Assembly: GCF_943193015.1 (NCBI RefSeq)
Contig: NZ_CALPCM010000055.1
Coordinates: forward strand, 1-10,971
DNA from: Hominisplanchenecus_A murintestinalis
GTDB lineage: Bacteria > Bacillota > Clostridia > Lachnospirales > Lachnospiraceae
Length of the DNA: 10,971 nucleotides
Reading direction: 5' to 3'
Part shown: positions 1-5,469 of the stretch, piece after piece
How positions within the stretch are numbered: the stretch's first letter is position 1
How the letters are laid out: every line of letters starts with the position of its first letter
Translations under genes and position numbers: made by a program
The notes under the pieces: model-generated
The model's input: the letters and a program-made list of their open reading frames with translations, nothing else
Database searches by the model: none
What the model was told of the DNA's origin: nothing

Positions 1-165
1 CCGACAAAAACCTCTTACATATCTAATTCTTATCAGGAAAGTCTAAAATCCATAGACACAAGATTTTTTACAGCCTCCATTCATCAAATGGATATATGAC
101 ACCATTTGAAAAAAGAATGCAGGCATGATTATGTCAAAACTTTTCCTTGTAAGTGTTACAAAAAA
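1..165. other. AT-rich segment abutting the broken DNA polymerase gene
   Basis: This stretch is visibly richer in A and T than the polymerase gene next to it, and the polymerase reading frame loses its expected sequence at about position 165-172. No complete gene is seen. On the plus strand, frame 1 is open from base 1 to a TGA near base 94 and could be the tail of a gene entering from outside the window. On the minus strand, the polymerase frame continues for 21 codons after its TGA before a TAA. A small inverted repeat (TTGTAA-GTG-TTACAA, 147-161) sits just inside the boundary. The segment may be the edge of an insertion or the new junction after a deletion; I do not recognise the end of a named insertion sequence or intron. 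Confidence 0.4.
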
Positions 166-874
166 GCTTGACCATCTCAACCTTCATATCAAGGGCAATG
201 CCCCTGTCATTGATTTCCTGATCCAGATGGTATTCATCCCATACAAAGCCAGGCACCGGATATCCTGAAAGTCTTTTCTGAATCGACATCTCCACTTCCA
301 CGTCCCTCTTGTTGTAGGATTTGAAGAGATCCCATTTTTCCTGATCATGCTCCGGGAGATTTCTTGTCCTGCCTCCGTTTGCCTTCGTAGCCTTACACGG
401 CACACAGAAGTACCTGATCAGATCACGGCCTTCCTTCAGTTTCTGCTGTTCAAGACCTAACACCGCGCCGGAACCTTCCAGTGACAACGGAAGACCCATA
501 TAGGCAGACCACACCATTGAACACCGCCATGCCTCCGGATCCAGGTAGTTCCGGACAGAATCTCCGTCTATGCTATAGCTGTGGAAATGATCCGGATGGT
601 TCCGTCGCAGCCACATAGACAAGCACACCCTCTCAAAAGAAGCATTGAACGCCCATTTCACCACGGACCCATCCGATAAGGCAGAGATCACGTTCTCCGG
701 TATCTCTTCCCCGCAGGCAAGATCGACCACCTGCACGTCACCGCCATTCACGGCATACCCAAACAGCAAGATGTCAAAGTCCGGATGCTCGACATACTTG
801 TACACGCCGCACTTGTTCAGGTCATATCCTGAGTAAGTTTCGATATCTATACTCAATGTCTTAATATCAGACAC
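134..874 (-). CDS. Phage-type family A DNA polymerase, truncated after the 3'-5' exonuclease domain
   Basis: N-terminal part of the family A (PolI-like) replicative polymerase found in Clostridia phages and integrative elements, which is normally about 640-660 residues. Only about 246 residues remain. Exonuclease motifs are visible (numbered from an upstream ATG at 889): ExoI Asp15-Glu17 in SIDIETYSG, ExoII Asn82-Glu86 in NASFE, and ExoIII Tyr192 and Asp196 in YNKRDVEVE. The palm, fingers and thumb are absent: the frame diverges after GIALDMKVEMVK and stops ten codons later. I prefer the GTG start at 872-874, because a GGAGG lies 8 nt upstream of it while the ATG at 889 overlaps that site and has no good site of its own. 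It is the last gene of the early operon. It may still make a small exonuclease-like protein but cannot polymerise DNA unless the remainder lies beyond an insertion. Confidence 0.85.
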   Translation of the reverse strand: MSDIKTLSIDIETYSGYDLNKCGVYKYVEHPDFDILLFGYAVNGGDVQVVDLACGEEIPENVISALSDGSVVKWAFNASFERVCLSMWLRRNHPDHFHSYSIDGDSVRNYLDPEAWRCSMVWSAYMGLPLSLEGSGAVLGLEQQKLKEGRDLIRYFCVPCKATKANGGRTRNLPEHDQEKWDLFKSYNKRDVEVEMSIQKRLSGYPVPGFVWDEYHLDQEINDRGIALDMKVEMVKLFCNTYKEKF

Positions 875-934
875 TGTACCCACCTCCATTCAAAGAAGGC
901 ACCGACCGCTCCCGACCGATGCCCCCCGTCCGAT

Positions 935-1102
935 TTACTGAGCAGCTTCTTCCTTCTTAGCCTGCTCTTCACGTTCCTGCTTTTTCTTCTCACGATGGTC
1001 GTGGATCTTTGTCCCGATCCACATAGTGAGAGTTGAAATGATAATCACTACATTGATTGTCGTGCAGGTAATAAGCACCTGCGAATATACTGTCTGATCC
1101 AT
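935..1102 (-). CDS. Small single-pass membrane protein (55 aa), hypothetical
   Basis: A 55-residue protein with a short N-terminal segment, one hydrophobic helix at about residues 9-30 (VLITC...IISTLTMW), and a highly charged Lys/Glu/Arg-rich tail (HREKKKQEREEQAKKEE) ending in EEAAQ. The start is supported by GAGG 8 nt upstream of the ATG. It sits between the DUF2815 gene and the polymerase gene, in the same direction, so it is probably co-transcribed with them. The layout suggests a single-span membrane protein with a cytoplasmic coiled or charged tail. Small membrane proteins of this shape recur in phage early operons, but I know no function for this one. A pair of direct repeats (CCGACCG, about 903-919) lies between it and the polymerase. 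Confidence 0.7.
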   Translation of the reverse strand: MDQTVYSQVLITCTTINVVIIISTLTMWIGTKIHDHREKKKQEREEQAKKEEAAQ

Positions 1103-1168
1103 TCTTTTTACCTCGATTCTTAGATTGTCACCGGCGGCAGCTTATACCACCGCCGGCTTTGTTTTCAG

Positions 1169-1738
1169 TTATGACAGGAAATCGTCATCCTCATCCGTAG
1201 CGAAGTCATCCTCGGCTCTGGACTTACCACCAAGAGGCTCGCCGTCACGGATCTTCTGAAGGTTATTCAGACCGCAGGCAATACCACGGTTTCCATTGCT
1301 GTTGAATGCATAGAAGTTGATGGAAGCCCTGCCGTACACTCCGGAATAAACCTCGGAGCGGTCAATAATAGGCTGTCTGTCTGCATCCACGATCCCAGGA
1401 GCTGTTCCGCTGTTGGCGTTGACAAAGTAAGCGTTGGCATAGGCCTCATCATCCGGTCTCTCTGTATCGCCATCCCTTAAGGGAGTCTTCAGTGCGGAGA
1501 GAGCAGGAACGCTTTTGCCGTTGCCCTTCAGCTTGCTCTGTCCCTCATCGTATGCTGCCTGGATCGCCGCTCTAATCTTCTCCAGCGTCTTTGTGTCAGA
1601 CTTCGGGATAATCAGCGATACCGAAAACTTCGGAGCACCACCGTTGATGGACTTCGCGTCCCAGACATTTGCATAAGACCATCTGGTCTCAGGACCCGTG
1701 ATAACCTTTGTCGGATTGATAAAATTCTTGTTAGACAT
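1169..1738 (-). CDS. DUF2815 family protein, probable phage single-stranded DNA-binding protein
   Basis: This 189-residue protein matches the DUF2815 family, which is encoded beside phage polymerases in Bacillota and has been likened to T7 gp2.5-type ssDNA-binding proteins. The core (about residues 5-165) contains the family-like stretches TGPETRWSYANVWDAK, KFSVSLIIPKSD and VYSGVYGRASINFYAF. It ends in an acidic tail (about residues 176-189, DDFATDEDDDFLS) like those through which SSB and gp2.5 contact replication partners. The start is well supported by AAGGAGG 8 nt before the ATG. The gene lies 14 nt downstream of the DUF2800 gene, so the two are surely co-transcribed. The expected role is coating ssDNA during element replication or recombination; the family match is strong, the biochemical role inferred. 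Confidence 0.9.
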   Translation of the reverse strand: MSNKNFINPTKVITGPETRWSYANVWDAKSINGGAPKFSVSLIIPKSDTKTLEKIRAAIQAAYDEGQSKLKGNGKSVPALSALKTPLRDGDTERPDDEAYANAYFVNANSGTAPGIVDADRQPIIDRSEVYSGVYGRASINFYAFNSNGNRGIACGLNNLQKIRDGEPLGGKSRAEDDFATDEDDDFLS

Positions 1739-1752
1739 AATGTATTTCCTCC

Positions 1753-2874
1753 TTAATTGTCTTTGAAATCTTCAGCCGCCGTATTCATGGCGGGCCGTTT
1801 GTCACTCTCCGGCACAAGCGCCGGTTTGCCTGGCGGCTTATAGGTAAGTCCGCCCAACAGTTCCTCAAATCTCTTCTTCCCAAGCAGGGAAGTCATCGCT
1901 GTAATACCAAGCAGCTTTTTCTCAAAGGGATCTTTCCCCGCTGCCTTCACCGCTTCAGCGACTGCAGCTTCATCGGTATACTTCCGGTTGCTCCTGCCCT
2001 CGACAACTTTGAAGCCAGGATATTCTGTTCCGGAAAGAGCCTGCTGCAGTGCATATTCCTTAACATCGCCCGCCCATGAAACAAGACTGTCGATCTTTGG
2101 CAGGATCGCCGCGATCTCTTCTTCATCCAACGTGTCCGGCATCTCGAAGTCATACCGTGCAAGCTCCAGATTGTACTCTGCACGCTTCCTGCAGGTCGCC
2201 TTAATCTTGCAGAACTGGCAGTGTTCTCCGGCTTTAAACTCACCCTTGCCTTCATATGCCAGCTTTGCGGTCGGCACCAGGACCTCTTCCGCCCAGGCAA
2301 GCAGTTCTTCCTTTGTCATGGAATATGTGCTGACATTTTCCCTGCGTGGCTGGTAGATCGTCATCCGGATCTCTCTGATATCGTAGATACCGTCAAACAA
2401 TTCCACCGCTCCCAGCGCATAACACATCATCTGCGGATTCTTCTCTGCCGATACCAAAACGCCAAGACCATGTTTGTAGTCAATGATCTGAAGCACATCA
2501 TCCGCCACGATCACGCAGTCACCGGTTCCGAAACCATCCTCTACCCATCGGGAGAAGTCCAGTCTCTGCTCCACCATGATCTGTGGATCCGGACAGTGCT
2601 TCTTCGCCTCTTCCACTTGTTCCATCACGTATGAGCAGTAGCCATCAGCACAGTCCTGCATTTCCTGATCATAGTAATCAAGGTTCTCTGTCGGATCTTC
2701 CACATCCCGGCCAAGAGCCTTTTCTACCAGGTAGGCACAGAGCTCATGGCAGTCAGTTCCCTGCTTTGCATAGGGACTTGCCCTGTCATCCACGCCTTCG
2801 CAGGCTTTTGCCGACGGCGGGCATTCCAGCCATCGGTGGGCTGATGATGCTGACAGAAACGCGTGTTTAGCCAT
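1753..2874 (-). CDS. DUF2800 family PD-(D/E)XK nuclease with Fe-S cluster (Cas4/AddB-like)
   Basis: A 373-residue protein of the DUF2800 family, related to the RecB/Cas4 nuclease fold. Nuclease motifs in order: His43 in GTDCHELC, Glu102 in VEQRL, Asp119 in GFGTGDC, Asp132-x-Lys134 in IIDYKHG, and a QxxxY-type motif at Gln148-Tyr152. Four cysteines in the arrangement known for 4Fe-4S nucleases are present: Cys18 (WLECPPSAK) and Cys219, Cys222, Cys228 (HCQFCKIKATC). The protein is therefore expected to be a metal-dependent DNA exonuclease or end-processing enzyme acting with the neighbouring ssDNA-binding protein and polymerase. The start is supported by GGAGGTG 7 nt upstream. It overlaps the end of the 115-aa gene by 8 nt, indicating translational coupling. 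Confidence 0.9.
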   Translation of the reverse strand: MAKHAFLSASSAHRWLECPPSAKACEGVDDRASPYAKQGTDCHELCAYLVEKALGRDVEDPTENLDYYDQEMQDCADGYCSYVMEQVEEAKKHCPDPQIMVEQRLDFSRWVEDGFGTGDCVIVADDVLQIIDYKHGLGVLVSAEKNPQMMCYALGAVELFDGIYDIREIRMTIYQPRRENVSTYSMTKEELLAWAEEVLVPTAKLAYEGKGEFKAGEHCQFCKIKATCRKRAEYNLELARYDFEMPDTLDEEEIAAILPKIDSLVSWAGDVKEYALQQALSGTEYPGFKVVEGRSNRKYTDEAAVAEAVKAAGKDPFEKKLLGITAMTSLLGKKRFEELLGGLTYKPPGKPALVPESDKRPAMNTAAEDFKDN

Positions 2875-3214
2875 CTCCCAGCACCTCCGCTTCTGCCTTC
2901 AGTTCACCGAACTTTGCCGGATCCACTTCAGACAGCTTGTCCGCACCGTACTTGGAGAGCAGTGCCTTCACCTCGCTGGTGTGTCCCTGTCTGGACTTCT
3001 CCGCAAGGACCGCCCTGACCTCTGCAAGCGTGACCTCTTTTGCCTTCTGCTTCTTTTCTGTCTTCTTCGCAGGCTTTTCTTCCTTTGTCTCCGCTGCCGG
3101 CTCCGCATCCGTTCCGGAGAACATCTCCGTCAGCGTTTCAGAGATCCCGATCAGCACCTCGCCGCAGCGCTTAAGCTCTGCAAGTTCCGCCGCAAGCTCG
3201 CTCATTTTTCCCAT
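2867..3214 (-). CDS. Conserved phage hypothetical protein (115 aa) with C-terminal helical domain
   Basis: Three parts are visible: an N-terminal helical segment (residues 1-35, rich in Leu and Glu), a Lys/Glu/Ala linker of low complexity (about 36-62), and a compact C-terminal domain (about 62-112) with the pattern VTLAEVRAVLAEKSRQGHT, LLSKYGADKLSEVDP and EAEVLG. Proteins with this C-terminal pattern recur just upstream of DUF2800 genes in Clostridia elements; similar ones have been loosely labelled rRNA biogenesis protein rrp5, which the sequence does not support. The fold may be a small SAP- or HeH-like nucleic acid-binding domain, which is a guess. The start has GGAGG about 8 nt upstream. 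It overlaps both neighbours, so it belongs to a coupled operon. Confidence 0.8.
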   Translation of the reverse strand: MGKMSELAAELAELKRCGEVLIGISETLTEMFSGTDAEPAAETKEEKPAKKTEKKQKAKEVTLAEVRAVLAEKSRQGHTSEVKALLSKYGADKLSEVDPAKFGELKAEAEVLGDG

Positions 3215-3416
3215 TGCCGCTTCCTCCTTCTTTGACTTCTTTCACATCCACCGATTCGACCGACTGTCCTGGCTTAAGCAGATACACCTGCGTAAAATCC
3301 CCGAACAGGAATCTGATCAGTCTCGCAGGAAGCCTTACGTCCGCTCCTTTGAGAACCGTCCCGGTATTGCCGTGTGGATCAGTGACGTTGATGGTGATCC
3401 TGTGTTTCAATGCCAT
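3171..3416 (-). CDS. Conserved phage hypothetical protein (81 aa)
   Basis: A small protein starting MALKHRITINVTDPHG and containing a conserved-looking core (RLPARLIRFLFGDFTQVYLL) followed by KPGQSVESVDVKEVKEGG. I chose the ATG at 3414-3416 because GAGGTGG lies 5 nt upstream; an in-frame ATG 18 codons earlier lacks such a site. The tail (about residues 66-81, Gly/Lys/Cys-rich) overlaps the next gene by 44 nt, so it may be only loosely constrained. The protein is predicted to be beta-rich and soluble. Members of this family typically lie between the sigma-like regulator and the DUF2800 gene in Clostridia phages. No function is known to me. Confidence 0.75.
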   Translation of the reverse strand: MALKHRITINVTDPHGNTGTVLKGADVRLPARLIRFLFGDFTQVYLLKPGQSVESVDVKEVKEGGSGNGKNERACGGTCRA

Positions 3417-3473
3417 CTTTTCCACCTCGCTTTCTGCAGGAAGTTCATCTCCCTTGCATATCCCAGTCAAAGA

Positions 3474-3498
3474 AAGAGGGGCGTTTTAAACCCCTCTT
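3474..3498 (-). terminator. Terminator-like hairpin between the sigma-like gene and the rest of the early operon
   Basis: A perfect 8-bp stem (AAGAGGGG with CCCCTCTT) closes a 9-nt loop and, read on the minus strand, is followed by the T-rich run TTTCTTTG. It lies 11 nt after the stop codon of the sigma-like gene and 58 nt before the next start. It resembles an intrinsic terminator or attenuator with an imperfect U tract, so part of the transcription would stop after the regulator gene. Confidence 0.6.
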
Positions 3499-3509
3499 CC
3501 GAAAAACTT

Positions 3510-4043
3510 TTAAATTTCTTTCCTGCACATCTCAGTCAGTGTCTTCTGGATGCGACGCAGCTTCTTTGAAATGGTGTTCTGCGACACGCCTTTCTTCTCC
3601 GCAATCTCTTCCTGAGAATAGCCTTCCGTGAAATACAGTCTGTACAGATCCTGGTCTTCCTCCGGCAGCTCCGCCAGTTTCTCATAAAGAAGTTCCTTCT
3701 GCGGATCAGGCTCTTCCGCTGTCATCTCCGCAAGCTGTCTGGCATAGATACTGGTGTCCTGGTTCTCCGTCTTCATAAGGCCGTCCATCGAAAGATTCCA
3801 GTTCTTCTCAGGTTCTTCGCCCGGATGCTGTGCCTTCCATTCCTCAACTGCCTTCTTCTGCCAGGATTCCAGCTGCGGTCTGCTGTTCTTGATGTTGTTG
3901 TAGACCTCAGCGTCATCGAAGGAATGCAGGGACTTGATCCAGACCTCTGCTTCGCTGCCTTCGGTGATGACAGATACCGTTCCGTCATTGAACCTGTACA
4001 CGTACTTGTCTCTCTCACTTGTCGGTGTTTTCCTGAATAACAT
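3510..4043 (-). CDS. Sigma-70 region 4-like transcription factor of the phage early operon
   Basis: A 177-residue protein with a C-terminal sigma-70 region 4-type helix-turn-helix (about residues 122-172): ELPEEDQDLYRLYFTEGYS, then QEEIAEKKGVSQNTISKKLR. The N-terminal half (KYVYRFNDGTVSVI, SLHSFDDAEVYNNIKNSRP, NWNLSMDGL) is a conserved block of this phage family and lacks sigma region 2, so it is not a full sigma factor. It probably acts as a small activator or sigma-like regulator of element genes, in the cytoplasm with RNA polymerase. The frame stays open upstream to 4151, but I chose the ATG at 4041-4043 because GGAGG sits 6 nt before it. It is the first sizeable gene of the operon, divergent from the repressor. 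Its ribosome-binding site is covered by nested hairpins. Confidence 0.85.
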   Translation of the reverse strand: MLFRKTPTSERDKYVYRFNDGTVSVITEGSEAEVWIKSLHSFDDAEVYNNIKNSRPQLESWQKKAVEEWKAQHPGEEPEKNWNLSMDGLMKTENQDTSIYARQLAEMTAEEPDPQKELLYEKLAELPEEDQDLYRLYFTEGYSQEEIAEKKGVSQNTISKKLRRIQKTLTEMCRKEI

Positions 4044-4090
4044 CTTTTGCCTCCGTTCTGGCCCGGAGACAGTGAGACAAGACACCGACA
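4020..4090 (-). promoter_or_regulatory. Nested hairpins occluding the ribosome-binding site of the sigma-like gene
   Basis: On the minus-strand transcript, TGTCGGTGT (4090-4082) pairs perfectly with ACACCGACA (4028-4020), which lies in codons 6-8 of the sigma-like gene. Nested inside, CTCCG (4068-4064) pairs with CGGAG (4055-4051), and the latter is most of the Shine-Dalgarno sequence. The ATG (4043-4041) lies inside the outer helix. Translation of the regulator could therefore be controlled by opening of this structure. The pairing is seen; the regulation is inferred. Confidence 0.5.
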
Positions 4091-4108
4091 GGCTTATCCC
4101 CCGACGTA

Positions 4109-4228
4109 CCCATGATGCAAAAAGAGCGCAGTAAACCACGGGTACATCCACATCACATCCCGCTGTTGCTTCTTCAGCAACTGTCTGGAATGCAATATGT
4201 TCGTATCCTGTCCACTGCGCATCATGGG
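4109..4228 (-). ncRNA. Candidate structured leader RNA (possibly the DUF2800-type motif)
   Basis: On the minus strand, the 15-nt CCCATGATGCGCAGT (4228-4214) is complementary to two closely spaced blocks, ACTGCGC (4132-4126) and GCATCATGGG (4118-4109). This gives a 15-bp helix with a bulge of about 9 nt on the 3' side. The enclosed 81 nt include a 6-bp hairpin with a 5-nt loop (GTTGCT-GAAGA-AGCAAC). No convincing ORF covers it, and it lies in the leader of an operon that encodes DUF2800 and DUF2815. I recall that conserved RNA motifs have been described near such genes; whether this is one of them needs a covariance-model search. It could be a cis-regulatory leader or a separate small RNA. Confidence 0.5.
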
Positions 4229-4244
4229 CCGATATGAAATTTGT

Positions 4245-4256
4245 AAATAGCTATTT
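4245..4256. repeat. 12-bp perfect palindrome in the early leader
   Basis: AAATAGCTATTT reads the same on both strands. It lies in an AT-rich patch just upstream of the candidate structured RNA and could be a dimeric regulator site or an AT-rich promoter spacer. Its function is not shown. Confidence 0.35.
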
Positions 4257-4275
4257 GAGTATCCGCTGGACACCC

Positions 4276-4309
4276 ATCAGAACCTTCATCCTCAGATGAG
4301 GACTCTGAT
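4276..4309. repeat. Two-tier inverted repeat in the early leader
   Basis: An outer 6-bp pair (ATCAGA with TCTGAT) encloses an inner perfect 6-bp pair (TCCTCA with TGAGGA) with only two bases between its arms. The structure would form a stem or cruciform just after the 10-codon leader ORF. There is no T run, so it is not an intrinsic terminator; an operator or a leader RNA element is more likely. Confidence 0.4.
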
Positions 4310-4331
4310 CCGTATCCACCGTCCTATCTTC

Positions 4332-4364
4332 CTAAGCGGCTTTTGTGGTTGTTTTTCCGGTCAT
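4332..4364 (-). CDS. Possible 10-codon leader peptide
   Basis: The sequence GGGAGGTG lies 3 nt before an ATG that opens the ten-codon frame MTGKTTTKAA ending in TAG. The ribosome-binding site is as strong as those of the real genes around it, which is unusual for a chance ORF. It is the first translatable frame of the early transcript, about 290 nt ahead of the sigma-like gene, followed by inverted repeats and the candidate structured RNA. It could be a leader peptide that couples translation to folding, the remnant of a decayed gene, or a chance match. No homologue is known to me. Confidence 0.35.
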   Translation of the reverse strand: MTGKTTTKAA

Positions 4365-4377
4365 CAACACCTCCCTG

Positions 4378-4406
4378 TTGCTATATAAGGTTAGCCGATT
4401 TATAAT
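4378..4406 (+). promoter_or_regulatory. Sigma-A type promoter of the repressor gene
   Basis: The -35 box TTGCTA (4378-4383) and the perfect -10 box TATAAT (4401-4406) are 17 bp apart. Transcription would begin near 4412, giving a leader of about 45 nt before the repressor ATG. The -35 box lies close to the ribosome-binding site of the divergent leader ORF, so the two transcription units overlap. A minus-strand promoter must lie in the same 90 bp; TATAAA (4404-4399) is a possible -10 but its -35 is poor. Confidence 0.7.
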
Positions 4407-4407
4407 G

Positions 4408-4457
4408 AATACTGTTATATGCCTAAAATATGATTTTGGAACGGAGTAAACAGTATT
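4408..4457. promoter_or_regulatory. Candidate repressor operator: 9-bp inverted repeat flanking the leader
   Basis: AATACTGTT (4408-4416) and its exact reverse complement AACAGTAT(T) (4449-4457) are separated by 32 bp. The first copy abuts the -10 box of the repressor promoter and the second ends at the base before the repressor ATG. Sites of this sort in the divergent region of a lysogeny switch are typically bound by the repressor. Separation of the half-sites suggests two bound dimers or looping rather than one dimer. Confidence 0.5.
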
Positions 4458-5204
4458 ATGAATATAACTATATTTACTCAAAGACTGCAGGAATGCCGCA
4501 GACGGAAGTTCTCCAGCCAACAGGCCTTTGCGGATGCCTATATGCAGCGTTTTGGTATGATTCGCCAGGGTAAAAAGAAGATCGACAACAACATGTTTGG
4601 AACGATCCAGTCATGGGAACAGGGAAAATCAACTCCTACTGCCGATGTACTCGCTAACATCTGCGAACTGCTGGACTGCGATGCCGATTATCTTCTTGGC
4701 CGCATTGGTCAAAGGACTCATGACATCACCGACGCTCATCGTTATACCGGGCTCTCACCAGCTGCCCTGGAACAGCTACATGAATACCGCACGAACCTTG
4801 CAACTGAACCAGACTGGGCTGAAACTCGCGAGCTGGAAGAGAATTGGTCATCTCACAAGTATTACAAAGCCTTTGCTCTGTACCTGATTGACGAATTACT
4901 CACCGGCAGCAAATCTCATAAACTCTCCATCGGTATCCTCGATAGACTGTTTCAAATGATCTATGAGGAAGGCATTGGCGTTAAAAAAGAAGACTATGGA
5001 AGTGATGACGAATATGAGGATGAAGAGACTGACAGCAGAGAATTGTGGGCTGCTCAGACTCGCGAACAGATTGATATCATTACTTACCTGATCACAAACA
5101 ACATTCGCGATATCCTCTATGAAAATGCCGTTGATGAAAAACTTCCGGATGCCCTGAGGATTGATACATCAAAAGGCACCTACTTCTTTTCCGTCTATGA
5201 ATAA
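4458..5204 (+). CDS. XRE-family repressor-like transcriptional regulator
   Basis: This 248-residue protein has an N-terminal Cro/CI-type helix-turn-helix (about residues 5-80) ending in the hallmark DADYLLGRI. The HTH is stretched: between SSQQAFADAY and TIQSWEQGKSTPTADVLA lies an extra basic loop (RFGMIRQGKKKIDNNMF). The rest (about 90-248) is helical with an acidic patch (GSDDEYEDEETD); there is no S24/LexA-type peptidase domain, so self-cleavage in the SOS response is not expected. The ATG is preceded by GGAG at 11 nt. It is the only plus-strand gene and is divergent from the early operon, the classic layout of a lysogeny or maintenance switch. It is expected to bind the divergent region and repress the early operon and perhaps itself. 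Confidence 0.85.
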   Translation: MNITIFTQRLQECRRRKFSSQQAFADAYMQRFGMIRQGKKKIDNNMFGTIQSWEQGKSTPTADVLANICELLDCDADYLLGRIGQRTHDITDAHRYTGLSPAALEQLHEYRTNLATEPDWAETRELEENWSSHKYYKAFALYLIDELLTGSKSHKLSIGILDRLFQMIYEEGIGVKKEDYGSDDEYEDEETDSRELWAAQTREQIDIITYLITNNIRDILYENAVDEKLPDALRIDTSKGTYFFSVYE

Positions 5205-5215
5205 CCCCCGAAGGG

Positions 5216-5259
5216 GACAGGCAGGCTGATCAATTAAGATCCGTCTCTGCCTGTCTTTT
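5216..5259 (+). terminator. Intrinsic terminator of the repressor gene
   Basis: A 9-bp perfect stem (GACAGGCAG with CTGCCTGTC) is followed at once by TTTT. The interior also contains a short GATC/GATC pairing around AATTAA. It begins 12 nt after the repressor stop codon. A smaller CCCC-GAA-GGGG hairpin lies just before it. It also stands between the convergent repressor and 44-aa protein genes. Confidence 0.8.
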
Positions 5260-5265
5260 CCTGAC

Positions 5266-5400
5266 CTACTTCTTCTTGCCGGTCTTCGTCTGAGACAATG
5301 CACTTCCGGCAACTGACTTCGCAGTCTTGCCGTAACGTCCGTCTCTCAGAATCTTGCTCGCCTTGCTTGCGACTGGCTTCGATGTCTGACGCTTGTTCAT
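5266..5400 (-). CDS. Small basic Ser/Ala/Lys-rich protein (44 aa), hypothetical
   Basis: The 44-residue protein begins MNKRQTSKPVASKASKIL and continues RDGRYGKTAKSVAGSALSQT before a Lys-rich end (KTGKKK). It is very basic and low in complexity, with the recurring pattern K-x-V-A-S/G-x-A-S. Similar short proteins with VASKASKVL and KSxAGSALSQ patterns occur in many bacteria and mobile elements, but no function is known to me; nucleic acid binding is a reasonable guess from charge alone. AGGGGGT lies about 8 nt before the ATG, a good ribosome-binding site. The gene stands alone downstream of the defence operon terminator and convergent with the repressor. A -10-like TACAAT lies at 5438-5433 with a weak -35, and tandem 10-bp repeats occur further upstream. 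Confidence 0.7.
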   Translation of the reverse strand: MNKRQTSKPVASKASKILRDGRYGKTAKSVAGSALSQTKTGKKK

Positions 5401-5469
5401 GACGTTTACCCCCTTTCTTTCAGGATGGCTTCATTGTAAATGAGGGCATGCCGTGTTGTATTTTTCAGC

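Noticed and set aside
1..94. A partial plus-strand gene entering from the left edge
   Set aside because: The open frame is only about 31 codons with no recognisable domain, so it was noted in the AT-rich segment rather than called as a gene.
3417..3470. An 18-codon N-terminal extension of the 81-aa protein
   Set aside because: The internal ATG at 3416 has GAGGTGG just upstream and begins a family-like sequence (MALKHRITINV); the extension does not.
4044..4151. An upstream extension of the sigma-like reading frame to a GTG at 4151, adding 36 residues
   Set aside because: The added sequence has no Shine-Dalgarno site, does not resemble the family, and overlaps RNA structure; the ATG at 4043 has GGAGG at good spacing.
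4109..4228. A retron-type ncRNA, because of long flanking complementary arms
   Set aside because: No reverse transcriptase gene is in the window, and the neighbouring genes fit a phage early operon leader.
4332..4520. A 62-codon minus-strand ORF running through the divergent promoter region
   Set aside because: It runs over both promoters and the start of the repressor gene; only its last ten codons follow a good ribosome-binding site.
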